Below, piece after piece: positions 11,288 through 22,872 of a stretch of 64,000 nucleotides of DNA; position 1 is the first letter of the stretch; each line of letters opens with the position of its first letter. The translations under genes were made by a program, and so were the position numbers. The stretch covers positions 311,390,127-311,454,126 of the forward strand of contig NC_080672.1 of NCBI RefSeq assembly GCF_030247195.1, given 5' to 3'. The notes under the pieces were generated by a model, which made no database searches, was not told the DNA's origin, and saw nothing but the letters and a program-made list of their open reading frames with translations. Source of the DNA: Topomyia yanbarensis (taxonomy: Eukaryota > Arthropoda > Insecta > Diptera > Culicidae).

Positions 11288-14104
11288 TATTATTCTTTTC
11301 ACTTTCAACTTTCTTCTAAAACTATGTAACTTAACATAATAATATCACAGAAAACTTTTGAAATTTGATTGACGTTATGCATTTGGACAACAACGTAGCA
11401 GAAAGTTCATGAGGCGGACAGTACAGCAGTCTAATGAGTATTGGATAACACATGAAGAAGAGCAACTAGTTCGATGTGGAGCACCAACGAGCAACAGATG
11501 AGCAAAATATGGCTAGGAGCTTATTGCTCGCAGTGGTTACATGTCGGAATAGTGTAGTGAGCTGAAAGCAGCAAAAAAAAGATGATCACGAAGAAGAAAA
11601 GTAGTAGTGGTTTGTTTTTGAATAAAAATGATTAGCACACTAAAGTTTTTCCCTTTTAGCTTGTGGCGTAAATTGCCATCGGAAACTCCAAGTAAGTCCG
11701 TTGGGATGATTTAATGGATGAACGATATAATAATTGAATCATTTCGGCCAGGTTTCTCGATCAAATACTCCTATCTGTAGGGATAAAAATTCCCATATGT
11801 GTCCAATAAGCGATGAAATTGAATAGGTCTTTTCCCTGGCTGCTTTATTACTGAAAACAATTCAAAACAAAACAATGAAAGCAAAGCCCTTTTTTTCTTT
11901 CGATTGTACTAAAATGAATAACAGATATGGTGATTTTCTACGTCTTCCCGAATCTACAATCTCGTTTTTATTGGCTATCAGTAATTTCCTATTTTCATTT
12001 CAAATTCCTAAAATATAGCTAGAACACGGTTAGCACGGGGAAAATCCACACCAATATAAGTCGATTTATTAAATAATTATGATTCAAGTTATGCTAAATT
12101 ACGGAGAAAACAATATCGACCTCATTCAATGGTTCTTTTGAAACCAACGTGTCTTGAACCTTACGAAAGCTAAAGGAAGACTAAACATTGTCCAATGAAC
12201 AATTAGTTCTATGTAAGAACAGAGTGATTGGTTTCTCCGCCCCACGAAGTACCGTGATACGCATAAGTCAGTTCCATATGCATAGGAAATTCACAGCAAG
12301 TGGGACTGTTATGGATATCATCGCAACGGTAAAGGTAAAATACTACAAACGCCTAAACTTAGGTACAATTCACATGCGCCTTTTAATTTACACATTGCAA
12401 CTACCAACATCAACACAAATATCAGACATCCCAACTGTTGCAAAAAATGACAAATCCCAACAAGGCGAATCTGCTGTTCTTATCTACGGCTTGAAATAAT
12501 CGGATTTCGCCTCAAACCCCACGCGTTGAGCTCTTCGTATTCAGCTGATGGGATCGCTGTTAGTCAGTACCGCCGCTGTCCCTTTATTTCTTTCTACCTT
12601 TTAGATCAAAATACGTATATGTACAATATATATGTAGGTACATACAACTAGCGCTATGTCTTCAAAACATGCAGTTACACTTTTCGAGCGAGGGTAACAA
12701 TCTTGATTTCGACGACGGAAATAAACTTGTGGTTGAATACTCTCTTCCGAAACCAATTTTTCTTATGCCGGATATTCCACTGTGACGCTTTGACAAGAAA
12801 CTGTTGTGATGAATTGGGAAATCCTACGCGTAGACATGAAGGTTTGAGCTGTTGAAGCGAAAATGGGTGTCACGGTTTACGGATGAAATCGGTACATCAG
12901 TATTTTAAAAATAATTAAAGAGGGGAATTTTTTCAATAAATTGCTATAAACATTAATACTAACAAACATTGTAAAACAAGGTTCCATTTAAATTTTCAAC
13001 CTTGAAATGCGTACCTTTATCACTGTTTTAAACCGGCTATCTGCATGCCAAAATGCTAGGTTCTATAGACGTTGACGGCAACTCAACCTCAGTTTCCCAA
13101 ACAGATGATTCATTACTTTTATTCGTCCCCTGTGATTACCATCGCGTGCAGAAGCAAAAGGACTTAGGTAGTGTACCATTTCAACAGGCTGACTTCAACC
13201 CCTATTCGATTCCGAAAATGGTTGTTATTTCGCCACCCGAAAGCATTTCATTTGTACAAGACATATGCTGATATTTTCATTTATCATCCCACTACTCCTG
13301 TTGTAGGTATAACAACGGTGAGGCAAAAACGAACATCATACCGCGTAGCGGAAATACCAGAGCACGGTAGAGAAAATTATGTCTGGATGCACCGCAGTGT
13401 TGCTAGAAAAACTCTTTATCCAATGGAGAACTTCATATTATTTTTCAATTATATAAAGGGACCAAACGTCCGGCGTTTCGCAGAACAGCTACGCATTTAG
13501 CTAAATGTTTCGCGAGAAAATGCGTTCTACATAAGATACCGCAATGATTTAACCGCGAAAATGTCCCGCGTCTCAATAACCGTTACTTTATTTCTTATAT
13601 ATTTTATTTCTTATATGAAATCATAAAAGTGTTTCAAATAAAATGATGATATTGAATCTAGTAGTTTTATGAAAAAATAATGTTTATATATGAGTTACGC
13701 TGTGTTGAATACCCTTCTTCCCGAAATTACTAAAAGTTCGTCGAATCAATACCCCGGCGCCTTTCCGTAGTCATAAAAAACAACGACAAACATACCCATT
13801 ACAGAATGCATAAGTAGATAAAGAATGGGTGAGCTTTTGGCTTGCCAAAATTTAATTTCTACTGATTGTCCAATCAATTTCGCACAGCAAATACACGCTC
13901 TTCTCATGCTTTTTATGTTTTGTTATTTTCATTTTGTTATATTTCTATTGTTTCGCAGTATAAATATGAATATTGAAATAAACGTACTAGTAATAAAATA
14001 TATAAAATCAGTTTCAACACGTGTTGTTTTTACACTTCCTGAAATGATATTGATTGTCAATTATCAATTATGCACCACAGTGTATATGACACAGTGTATG
14101 TGAC
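11288..14104. other. Stretch with no recognisable gene
   Basis: AT-rich DNA. A 109-codon plus-strand frame at 13171-13500 and a 103-codon frame at 12188-12499 show no motif or homology that I recognise and have no splice support. They are probably chance frames. Confidence 0.35.
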
Positions 14105-14198
14105 AGAAAGGTGTAAACCAAAATGCACAAGACTTTGTTATGTATAGTATGGACTTTGAAAAAAGTGCCAGCTCGTACATTTTGGTTTGCACCTTTCT
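14105..14198. mobile_element. 94-bp palindromic micro-MITE
   Basis: The left arm at 14105-14125 (AGAAAGGTGTAAACCAAAAT...) and the right arm at 14178-14198 are 21-bp inverted repeats with one mismatch, around a 52-bp centre. No coding capacity. Target duplication unclear. Confidence 0.55.
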
Positions 14199-14879
14199 TT
14201 CTTATACGTAGTTGAAGTTGGTGTAAAAAATATAATTTTTTTTAACAACTTTGAAACGAGTTAGTATTTTTACGTACAGTCTTCAACAATATTATCTAGC
14301 TTTAATTCTTCCACATTTGACTTGAACGTGGAACGTGGAACGTGCACGTCTCAATGGAAAAAGTTAAATTAAAAAAACTGAATTTGAGGGGGTTGTCATA
14401 GAAAACGTTTTATAAATCGATAACCTTTAGTCCTACAAGTTCAAGTTCTTCAGCAAAATTATTTATTATGAGCATTTCTAAAATTTTGTCGACGAAACCA
14501 ACTTTCTACCTCGTCAGTATAAAGCGTATTTTTTTAGTTCGATCATAGTAAGCCATGCCTAATTTTAATTTTTATCATATTGTGGGGAATATTTCTACAA
14601 ACAATTCCTTCGAAGACACCCTGTGATTATATTCAACGGTATGGCTTCTAATGAATTAAATTCATATACATACATAAAAATAATATAAACACCGCAAACA
14701 AAGTCAGTGTATATCGAAACATCACTTCTGGCTGATGTTTTGAAATCCGATATTTTATTTCAAAACTCTTGGGTCCCATTCGAAATTTTTTTCTGACTAC
14801 GTACTTGTTTACAATAATATTCTATAAACATTTAGATAATAGACCATACAAAACGGGACGGCCGTTGTACAATATTACG

Positions 14880-16440
14880 AAAACCCCCGAACACTCCGAC
14901 GCAATCGCCCCAGCATGGCGTTCGGAAGTTCCTTCTCAGGCGAGTATTTTGCTATACATAAATGATAATCCGCTCCCTGAAAACCTGTTGATTCATAGCA
15001 TGGCGTTGCATACAGCACATCATTTCCTGTCCGTCTACTACCTCACTTCCTTCAATTACGACATTATCGTTCTCACCAAAATCTGGCTACATGATGCGAT
15101 ATATTAAACGTCGAGCTATCGACAAACTACGCAAGCTACCGATGCGATCACAACTGTTCTACCAGTCATCTAAGCCGTGGAGGTGGTGGTCTTATAGCGA
15201 TAAAGAAAACGCTAACTGGGACTGTATTAAAGATACCAGTAAACACAATTTTCCAGCTTTCAATCTCGAAAATTGTTTTTCACAGTGTATGGAAAGAAGC
15301 TGCTGTAGTTCCTGTCCATAAGGCTGGACACACTCACAATCTTGAAAACTACAGAGGAATCTCGTTACTGAAATGTGTCTGGCTAAAGTTCTGGAAAAGT
15401 TTATTTACAATCTACTTTGAACTTAATGATGTACACATGTCGGGGTGGGCGTAGCGTAGTTGGTAAATCAATTGCCTTGTACGCAGCACACATGGGTTCG
15501 AGTCCCGGGTTAGAAATTTTTCATAAGAGATTTTTCTAACCCCGAAAGAGGCGAATAACCTTAAGGAGGAATTCCATGAAGATCCGTCCGAAAATCTCTA
15601 AAATCGTGACCGACCATCTTAGATTCCGATAAAACTTTACAGGTTTAACCGGCATGGAAGACTAAACGTTTTCCACAGTCAATAAGATTATTTTGAATCA
15701 AGCGCAATTTTTTAAAAGGGCGTACACGTTTCTACGTGCAATAATTTCAATTTTGTTTTGTTCGATTACACTATTTTATACAGTAAAACTATCTGAGAAC
15801 GAGTTACAGGGAATGAATGCACGAAAAAAATTTGGTGTCATTTTTCGCAAAAACAAAAATTCATGATAAAATTTCAAAACCCATTTTTTCTAATTTTTTA
15901 TATTTTGTCAACAAAAACCTAAAGAGAAATGAAACATTTTGAATGTGATTTCATGATGGAGAAATTATCAGCAAAAAAGTTTTTCTAACAATAACTTTAT
16001 ACATGTTTTTAAATTCCATACTAATTGACATACAAAACTGTAATTTTATTACAGAATATAATTCTAAGTATCATTTTAAATCAAAATGCATTTAACAAAT
16101 ATCTTGCAAAATGCGATAATTTTCGAGATATTTGGAATTTTGGAATTGAAATTATAGCACGTAGAAACGTCTACGCCCTTTTGAAAAATTGTCCTTGTAT
16201 TAGAATATTGCCAGAGAAAATCATAGAGATTCATAAACCGAACACAAATGTAAAGTTTCGTTCGATTCGACGATGGTCATATTTTGCGATCTGCCGATCT
16301 CGCGCGCCCTTGAAACGCGAACCGGTGAGCCTCAAGGAAGTTACCTAGGTCCAATTATCTTTTTCTTATTCATCAACGATCACTACACCCGCATCGTCTG
16401 GAAAATTGCTCCAAGCTGATGATCTGAAAATCGTTCGTTC
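14880..16440 (+). pseudogene. CR1/Jockey-type RT pseudogene, 5' part
   Basis: Fragments of one non-LTR ORF2 lie in order. Around 15045-15105 is an endonuclease stretch, NYDIIVLTKIWLHDAIY (family form: YDIIxLTETWL). Around 15270-15420 is the RT stretch KEAAVVPVHKAG...NYRGISLL. Around 16320-16435 is EPQGSYLGPIIF...ADDLKIVRS, covering the PQG and DD motifs. Frameshifts, stops and deletions separate them. A SINE sits at 15441, and the copy is cut right after the ADD box by a minus-strand element. Its continuation is at 23818-24270. Clade placement is by motif style only. Confidence 0.7.
15441..15566 (+). mobile_element. tRNA-derived SINE (Feilai-like), diverged copy
   Basis: The head GGGGTGGGCGTAGCGTAGTT contains a Pol III A box (TAGCGTAGTTGG). 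The B box GGTTCGAGTCCCG follows at about 15493. A downstream body (GTTAGAAATTTTTCATAAGA, then CTAACCCC.GAAGAGGCGAAT.ACCTTAAGG) is shared with the copy at 31886-32050. The copy diverges after CCTTAAGG and lacks a clear A tail. It lies inside the RT pseudogene. The structure is that of mosquito tRNA-related SINEs. The name Feilai is from recollection. Confidence 0.75.
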
Positions 16441-17003
16441 GATTTGATATTTATTTATTTGCACCAACAGGCCCCTTGGCCCCAATGGTGGTTCCTTATA
16501 CTAGTTACAATTACAAAATTTACAATTCATACAGGACACAATTTTAACAATACATTTCATACAAAACAAAAATATAACACTTCTCACAGTTCGTCATTAG
16601 TAAATAAACACTAATAATTGTAAACAAATAAAATAATCAAAACCTTCAATAGTCGTAATGTGTTGTTCAACATCCAGGTTCCACAGTCTCTACGCATCAC
16701 TCGATCGAGATAGAAGTGTTTTGTTTTCGGTCTGTTGGAAAAAGAACAGTGCAGTAATCCGCGTTCAAGGTTATTTTGCCATTCTCTGCCTCTTCGAGGT
16801 TTGGACTTTTATTTTCTTTTGTGCGTGTGTTAACCGTTAGGCCACATTCCTCAACCTTTTGTTCGTAAAGCGAGGATTGAACAATAACCAGCTATTTAAG
16901 CTGGACTGGTGCGTCGTGGGAAACGAGTATACAGATAAGTGAAATCTACCTTTTTGATACATTTACGGCTTTTTCCCGTCTGCGCAAGTGCTGACCCCGT
17001 GCG

Positions 17004-18329
17004 TTGACGGTGTCGATGGCTTCCTCCCCGGATGGCCAAATGGAGATCGAGTCGACTCCTAAGGCTCTCCCCCGACCCAAACAATATCCAGAGCTCTCGA
17101 CCGGTCCCTTTGTGGTCTTCTTTCGGCCCAAAACAAAATCGCTGAATCTATTACAGATTTCAAAAGACCTAACGGAACGGTTCTCGGCTGTGATCGAAAT
17201 AAAAAAGGTCCGCTCAGACAGGCTGAGGGTCGTGCTGACTAACTCAAAGCAGGCAAACGATATTGCTTGCTGCGAGCACTTTACGAAGGACTATCACGTG
17301 TATATTCCAGCTGTGAAAGTACAGTCTGAAGGCGTTGTCACCGATGACAGTTTGACATGCGAGGATCTGCTGCAGTACGGGGTTGGCCGTTTTAGAGACC
17401 GCTTACTTCAGCCAGTGAAAATACTCGAGTGCAAGCGTTTGCACTCAGTAGTAGATGCGGGGGATGGTTCAAAAACGTACCCCCAATCAAACTCTTATCG
17501 GTTGACCTTCGCTGGTACCGCTTTGCCAAATTACGTCCTCTTGCACAAGGTTCGTCTGCCTGTGCGTCTGTTTGTGCCGCGGGTCATGAATTGCACAAAG
17601 TGTAAACAATTGGGTCACACAGCCACCCATTGTAGCAATAAGGCCCGCTGTGGAAAATGCGGGGAGAATCATCTAGATGATTCGTGCAGTAAGAATGCTG
17701 AGAAGTGTCCTTACTGTGCAGAGAATCTGCATGATATCTCGGCATGTCCCGCGTACAAACTACGCGGGGATAAACTAAAACGTTCCCTTGCTGGACGATC
17801 CGAACGTTCTTTTGCAGAAATGCTAAAGAAAGCTACACCACCAACCTCAACAAACATCTATGCTCACTTGCCTCCTAACGAGGGCGAGGCTGATGACCCA
17901 CAAGAGGGAACATCTACTAGGGCGCCTAGAAGTTATAGGAAGAGGAGGAACATTTCCTCTCCTAAAGTTCGTTGTAAAGGCCAGAAGGTATCCCTTGACG
18001 GGACTCAGAAAGTCACATCTATTGGAAGTGTTGCAACCAAACCGAAGCAATTAGCTCCTGGTCTCGGAGGATTAAACTCAGAGAAGGAGTTCCCAGCACT
18101 TCCCGGAACATCAAAAATCCCAAGTGTTCCTCTGTTTCAGTTCGAGAATAATCGCGGCACTGGAATTATCAAACTCTCGGACATTGTGGACTGGATAATA
18201 AAAACTTTCAATATAACTGATCCTATTAAAAGTCTGTTGTTAGCTTTTCTCCCTACAGTAAGAACATTTTTGAAGCAGTTGACTGCTAAATGGCCCCTCC
18301 TTTCAGCGATTGTATCCTTCGATGGCTAA
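17004..18329 (+). CDS. Non-LTR ORF1 (Gag-like) with three CCHC knuckles
   Basis: A 441-aa frame. An alternative Met five codons in (17016, MASSPDGQME) is equally plausible. The N-terminal half has the RNA-binding Gag-like fold of I/Jockey ORF1 proteins, with RLTFAGTALPNYVLLHKVRL and VRLFVPRVMNC. Residues about 197-250 carry three zinc knuckles: CTKCKQLGHTATHC, CGKCGENHLDDSC and CPYCAENLHDISAC. A basic, Ser/Pro-rich tail follows. The protein is expected to coat element RNA. The frame overlaps ORF2 by 8 nt at ATGGCTAA. Confidence 0.85.
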   Translation: MTVSMASSPDGQMEIESTPKALPRPKQYPELSTGPFVVFFRPKTKSLNLLQISKDLTERFSAVIEIKKVRSDRLRVVLTNSKQANDIACCEHFTKDYHVYIPAVKVQSEGVVTDDSLTCEDLLQYGVGRFRDRLLQPVKILECKRLHSVVDAGDGSKTYPQSNSYRLTFAGTALPNYVLLHKVRLPVRLFVPRVMNCTKCKQLGHTATHCSNKARCGKCGENHLDDSCSKNAEKCPYCAENLHDISACPAYKLRGDKLKRSLAGRSERSFAEMLKKATPPTSTNIYAHLPPNEGEADDPQEGTSTRAPRSYRKRRNISSPKVRCKGQKVSLDGTQKVTSIGSVATKPKQLAPGLGGLNSEKEFPALPGTSKIPSVPLFQFENNRGTGIIKLSDIVDWIIKTFNITDPIKSLLLAFLPTVRTFLKQLTAKWPLLSAIVSFDG

Positions 18330-21300
18330 CTCATCGAACGAGGTCACGGATTTGATCACTGTTCTACAGTGGAATTGCAGAAGTATCATCCCGAAAATCG
18401 ATTCCTTCAAAATTTTAATAAATAATTTGAGTTGCGATGCATTTGCATTATGTGAAACTTGGTTAACTTCCGACATAGATCTCAACTTCCACGACTTTAA
18501 TATTATTCGCCTGGATCGAGACACCCCCTATGGAGGAGTGCTTTTGGGGATCAAAAAGCGCTATTCCTTCTACAGAATTAACCTTCCCTCGATAACAGGT
18601 ATTGAAGTTGTCGCTTGTCAAGTAACAATCAAAGGCAAAGATCTTTGCATAGCTTCTATATATATTCCCCCCAACACCGCGATTGGGCATCGCCGGCTAC
18701 ATGACATCATAGAATCCCTGCCATCACCGCGACTAGTTTTAGGCGACTTTAACTCTCACGGTACGGAATGGGGTTGCCTTTATGATGATAACCGTTCCTC
18801 TTTAATTCACAATATTTGCGACAACTTCAACATGACAATTCTAAACACGGGTGAAATGACACGGATTCCTCCCCCACCAGCGCGACCAAGCGCATTAGAT
18901 TTATCCCTTTGCTCGACCTCGCTAAAGTTAGAATGCGCGTGGAAGGTAATCCCTGATCCCCACGGTAGCGACCATCTGCCGATCGTAGTCTCAATCAATA
19001 ACGGCTCAAGGCCATTGGAAACAATCAATATTTCGTATGACCTCACACGAAATATCGATTGGAAGAGCTATGCTGCCGCGATATCCGACAACATCGAATC
19101 TACTCAAGAACTTCCTCCGGAGGAAGAGTACAGCTTTTTGGCTGGCTTGATTCTCGACAGCGCGAATCAAGCTCAGACTAAGCCAGTACCCGGCGCGAGC
19201 ATACAAAAACGTTCTCCCAATCCCTGGTGGGATAAAGAGTGCTCAGACGTGTACGCAGAGAAGGCCGCCGCGTTTAAGACCTTCCGGAACGACGGGTTAC
19301 CCGCTAGTTTTCGACAGTACGCGACGTTAGACAAGCGAATGAAGAGTTTGATGAAAGCCAAAAAACGCGGTTATTGGCGCCGGTTCGTCGACGGATTAAC
19401 GAGAGAAACATCGATGAGCACTCTTTGGGGAACAGCCCGACGTATGCGAAATCGAAACAGTACTAATGAGAGCGTGGAATATTCAAACCGTTGGATATTC
19501 GATTTCGCCAAGAAGGTTTGTCCGGATTCCGCCCCGGCACAGAAGATCTACCGCGCCGCGTCCCGTCACGATAACGCGAACGAAACACCTTTTTCGATGG
19601 TGGAGTTCTCACTTGCTCTCTTGTCGTGTAACAATAAAGCTCCAGGGCCAGACAGAATCAAATTCAACTTGTTGAAGAATCTGCCAGACTCTGCCAAGAG
19701 ACGCTTGTTGAACTTATTTAATAAGTTTCTTGAGGCTAACATTGTCCCACACGATTGGAGGCAAGTGAAGGTCATCGCCATCCAAAAACCAGGAAAACCA
19801 GCCTCCGACCACAATTCGTATCGACCGATCGCAATGCTATCTTGTATCCGGAAGTTGTTCGAGAAAATGATCCTATCCCGCCTCGACAATTGGGTCGAAG
19901 CAAATGGCTTACTGTCAGATACACAATTTGGCTTTCGCAAAGGCAAAGGGACGAATGATTGTCTTGCGTTGCTCTCAACCGAAATTCAAATGGCCTATGC
20001 TAGTAAAGAGCAGATGGCATCAGTGTTCCTAGATATAAAGGGGGCTTTTGATTCAGTTTCTATCAACATTCTTTCAGAGAAGCTGCACCAGCATGGTCTT
20101 TCAGCGACTTTAAACAACTTTTTACTAAACTTGTTGTCGGAAAAGCACATGCATTTTTCGCATGGTGACTTATCGACATCACGATTTAGCTACATGGGCC
20201 TTCCCCAGGGCTCATGTCTAAGCCCCCTGTTATACAATTTCTACGTCAACGACATTGATGAATGTCTTGACAATTCCTGCACGTTAAGACAACTTGCAGA
20301 CGATGGCGTGGTGTCTGTTACGGGACCCAAAGCTGTCGATCTACAAGGACCATTACAGAATACCTTGGACAATTTGTCTGCATGGGCTATTAAGCTGGGT
20401 ATCGAATTCTCCACGGAGAAAACTGAGCTAGTTGTATTTTCTAGAAAGCGTGAACCAGCACAACTACAGCTTCTATTAATGGGTCAAACTATAGCTCAGG
20501 TCTTCACAGTAAAATATCTAGGGGTCTGGTTCGACTCGAAAGGTACTTGGGGATGCCATATTCGGTATCTGAAACAGAAATGCCAGCAAAGGATCAACTT
20601 TCTTCGTACAATAACCGGAACGTGGTGGGGTGCCCACCCAGGAGACCTAATTAGGTTGTATCAAACAACGATACTGTCGGTACTGGAATACGGATGCTTC
20701 TGCTTTCGATCCGCCGCGAACATACATTTCATCAAACTCGAAAGAATTCAGTATCGTTGTTTGCGTATCGCCTTAGGGTGCATGCAGTCGACCCATACGA
20801 TGAGTCTCGAAGTCCTGTCGGGCGTTCTCCCGCTGAAAAATCGATTTTGGGAACTCTCATATCGATTGCTCATTCGATGCGATATCTTGAACCCGTTGGT
20901 GATTGAAAATTTCGAAAGGCTTGTTGAGCTCAATTCTCAGACCCGTTTTATGTCCCTGTACTTTGACTACATGGCGCAAAATATTAATCCTTCTTCTTAC
21001 AATCCCAACCGTGTGCATTTCATAAATACTTCTGAATCTACTGTTTTCTTCGACACATCCATGAAAGATGAGATTATTGGAATTCCGGACCATATACGCC
21101 CACAAGTGGTTCCAAATATTTTTTATAATAAATTCCGAGAAGTCGACTGTTCTAAGATGTTTTATACTGACGGATCAAACCTCGAAGGGTCCACTGGCTT
21201 CGGTATTTTCAATCAAAAGTTCACCGCCTCCTACAAACTCAGTGACCCTGCTTCAGTTTACGCCGCAGAACTAGCTGCTATTCAGTATACCCTTGGAGTC

Positions 21301-22008
21301 ATTGACACATTACCCGCAGACCATTACTTCATCGTCTTGGATAGTCTGAGTTCTATTGACGCTATTCGCTCGATGAAACATGGAAAGCACTCCTCGTATT
21401 TTTTGGGGAAAATACGGGAGCTACTGAGTGCTTTATCTGACAACTCTTTCCAGATTACCTTGGTATGGGTCCCTTCTCATTGCTCCATTCCGGGCAATGA
21501 GAAGGCAGACTCCTTAGCTAAGGTGGGTGCCTTAGAAGGAGACGTTTACGAAAGACCAATTTGCTTCAGCGAATTTTTCAGTATTACTCATCAGAGAACC
21601 CTCGAAAGTTGGCAAACTTCGTGGAGCAGTGGAGAGCTGGGAAGGTGGCTACATTCGATAATCCCTAAGGTATCGACGAAACCTTGGTTCAAGGGGATGG
21701 ATGTGGGTCGTGACTTCATTCGTGTGATGTCCCGACTCATGGCAAACCATTACACGCTGGATGCACATCTCCGGCGTATTGGGCTCGTGGATAGTGGTAT
21801 CTGCGCTTGTGGCGACGGCTATCACGACATCGAGCACATTGTCTGGGCGTGCACCGAGTATAGTTCCGCTAGGTCTCGGCTAATGGATACCCTCCGGGCC
21901 CGAGGAAGACCAACCAACGTCCCGGTTCGAGATGTGCTGGCAAGCCGCGATGTCCTCTATATGTCCCTTTTATACACCTTCATAAAAACCATCAATATCC
22001 AACTTTAA
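18322..22008 (+). CDS. Non-LTR ORF2: APE endonuclease, RT, RNase H
   Basis: About 1228 aa from ATG 18322. Endonuclease motifs: LQWNCRS (near residue 15), CETWL, LGDFNSHGTEWG and GSDHLPIVV. RT at about 450-720: KPGKPASDHNSYRPIAML, FGFRKGKGTNDCLALL, motif A VFLDIKGAFDSV, motif B MGLPQGSCLSPLLYNFYVND, and motif C RQLADDGVV, where LADD replaces the usual YADD. RNase H at about 947-1070: FYTDGSN, YAAELAAIQ, VLDSLSSIDAI and WVPSHCSIPGNEKADSLAK. A C-terminal CACGDGYHDIEHIVWAC knuckle sits near residue 1165. The frame has no stop or frameshift, so the copy could encode an active enzyme. The ATG overlaps the ORF1 stop (ATGGCTAA), which suggests coupled translation. An upstream in-frame TTG at 18310 is not needed. 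Confidence 0.9.
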   Translation: MANSSNEVTDLITVLQWNCRSIIPKIDSFKILINNLSCDAFALCETWLTSDIDLNFHDFNIIRLDRDTPYGGVLLGIKKRYSFYRINLPSITGIEVVACQVTIKGKDLCIASIYIPPNTAIGHRRLHDIIESLPSPRLVLGDFNSHGTEWGCLYDDNRSSLIHNICDNFNMTILNTGEMTRIPPPPARPSALDLSLCSTSLKLECAWKVIPDPHGSDHLPIVVSINNGSRPLETINISYDLTRNIDWKSYAAAISDNIESTQELPPEEEYSFLAGLILDSANQAQTKPVPGASIQKRSPNPWWDKECSDVYAEKAAAFKTFRNDGLPASFRQYATLDKRMKSLMKAKKRGYWRRFVDGLTRETSMSTLWGTARRMRNRNSTNESVEYSNRWIFDFAKKVCPDSAPAQKIYRAASRHDNANETPFSMVEFSLALLSCNNKAPGPDRIKFNLLKNLPDSAKRRLLNLFNKFLEANIVPHDWRQVKVIAIQKPGKPASDHNSYRPIAMLSCIRKLFEKMILSRLDNWVEANGLLSDTQFGFRKGKGTNDCLALLSTEIQMAYASKEQMASVFLDIKGAFDSVSINILSEKLHQHGLSATLNNFLLNLLSEKHMHFSHGDLSTSRFSYMGLPQGSCLSPLLYNFYVNDIDECLDNSCTLRQLADDGVVSVTGPKAVDLQGPLQNTLDNLSAWAIKLGIEFSTEKTELVVFSRKREPAQLQLLLMGQTIAQVFTVKYLGVWFDSKGTWGCHIRYLKQKCQQRINFLRTITGTWWGAHPGDLIRLYQTTILSVLEYGCFCFRSAANIHFIKLERIQYRCLRIALGCMQSTHTMSLEVLSGVLPLKNRFWELSYRLLIRCDILNPLVIENFERLVELNSQTRFMSLYFDYMAQNINPSSYNPNRVHFINTSESTVFFDTSMKDEIIGIPDHIRPQVVPNIFYNKFREVDCSKMFYTDGSNLEGSTGFGIFNQKFTASYKLSDPASVYAAELAAIQYTLGVIDTLPADHYFIVLDSLSSIDAIRSMKHGKHSSYFLGKIRELLSALSDNSFQITLVWVPSHCSIPGNEKADSLAKVGALEGDVYERPICFSEFFSITHQRTLESWQTSWSSGELGRWLHSIIPKVSTKPWFKGMDVGRDFIRVMSRLMANHYTLDAHLRRIGLVDSGICACGDGYHDIEHIVWACTEYSSARSRLMDTLRARGRPTNVPVRDVLASRDVLYMSLLYTFIKTINIQL

Positions 22009-22872
22009 CTGCCCCTTTTTCCTTATCATTCTCAGAAGCGCTCTCTTCCACCTGTACCATACACCCACGATGGTTTGATGCGACTCCAAGGCGACACAAA
22101 ACATCCCTGTCGAATGAGCCAACAAACACGGGACCTAAAGCACGAACATCACACGTACAACTCGAAATGTAGCCGATCAACATCTGAGCCGCACTACGAA
22201 ATCGTCTGGAGAAACCCCTGCCATCTCGAGAACGACCACCCGGCGTCCCAGTACATGATTCTTCCTGATGAAGACCACCCTGATTCTGTAATCCATCCGT
22301 TGATCTCCCGAAGTCTGAAACTGAAATAATGTTCTCCCCCTGCCATGTTTGTCCACCCTACTTCCCCTGACTCTTATACACAGAAGTAACACCCCTTCCC
22401 CCCCCCCCCCAAATATCTTCATGAAGCATTTAGCTCTTCTTGCCTTTTCTAGTTTTAACTATTATATTATATGATCTCGTTGAAAATGCCCAACTCTACT
22501 ACCACATAAAATAACTCTAATTAATGTCTCCGAATCTTTACAAAATTTAATTACGCCCTCTAATTATTTCTACTTTTAAGATAGTCGTAAAAATTTTCCC
22601 CCTTAGTTAAACATTATTTGCTCCAATAATCTCATTGCTAAAAATGTCAAACCATATTGCCATAAAAACTAAATGACCCCTCTAATCTTACGAAAATTAT
22701 ACTACCCCCTTGTGTATATGTATAGCTATAAATTAGCCTTAGTTTAATATCAAAAATCAATATGTAAGCCCCTAGTTTTAAGTAATTTAAAATGTAAAAC
22801 AAAACAAAATTGGCACCTTTAAGCTAACGCAAACCTGCCTTATCAAATAAACGAATTAAAAAAAAAAAAAAA

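Larger units (their letters stand above)
16685..22871 (+). mobile_element. Full-length I-group non-LTR retrotransposon
   Basis: The 6.2 kb element has a 5' UTR (16685-17003), two overlapping ORFs, a 3' UTR of about 850 bp containing a 13-C run at 22398-22410, and a terminal A run from 22858. It is flanked by AACATCCAGGTTCCAC (16669-16684) and the same sequence with one extra T (22872-22888). This is a target duplication with a single indel. Both ORFs are uninterrupted. The insertion lies in the stop-codon region of the minus-strand ORF1-only element. The endonuclease, RT and RNase H order places it in the I/LOA/Nimb-like group. The poly(A) tail, rather than TAA repeats, is atypical for the classical I element. 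Confidence 0.85.

Noticed and set aside
13171..13500. 109-codon plus-strand frame
   Set aside because: No recognisable domain, no splice sites in support, and no neighbouring gene context.
15441..15520. Functional tRNA gene
   Set aside because: A and B boxes are present, but the sequence continues into a SINE body shared with 31886-32050, so it is a SINE head.
22843..22870. Poly-Phe C-terminus on the minus-strand PHD protein
   Set aside because: It is the antisense translation of the inserted element's poly(A) run. The original frame stops right after KPGC.
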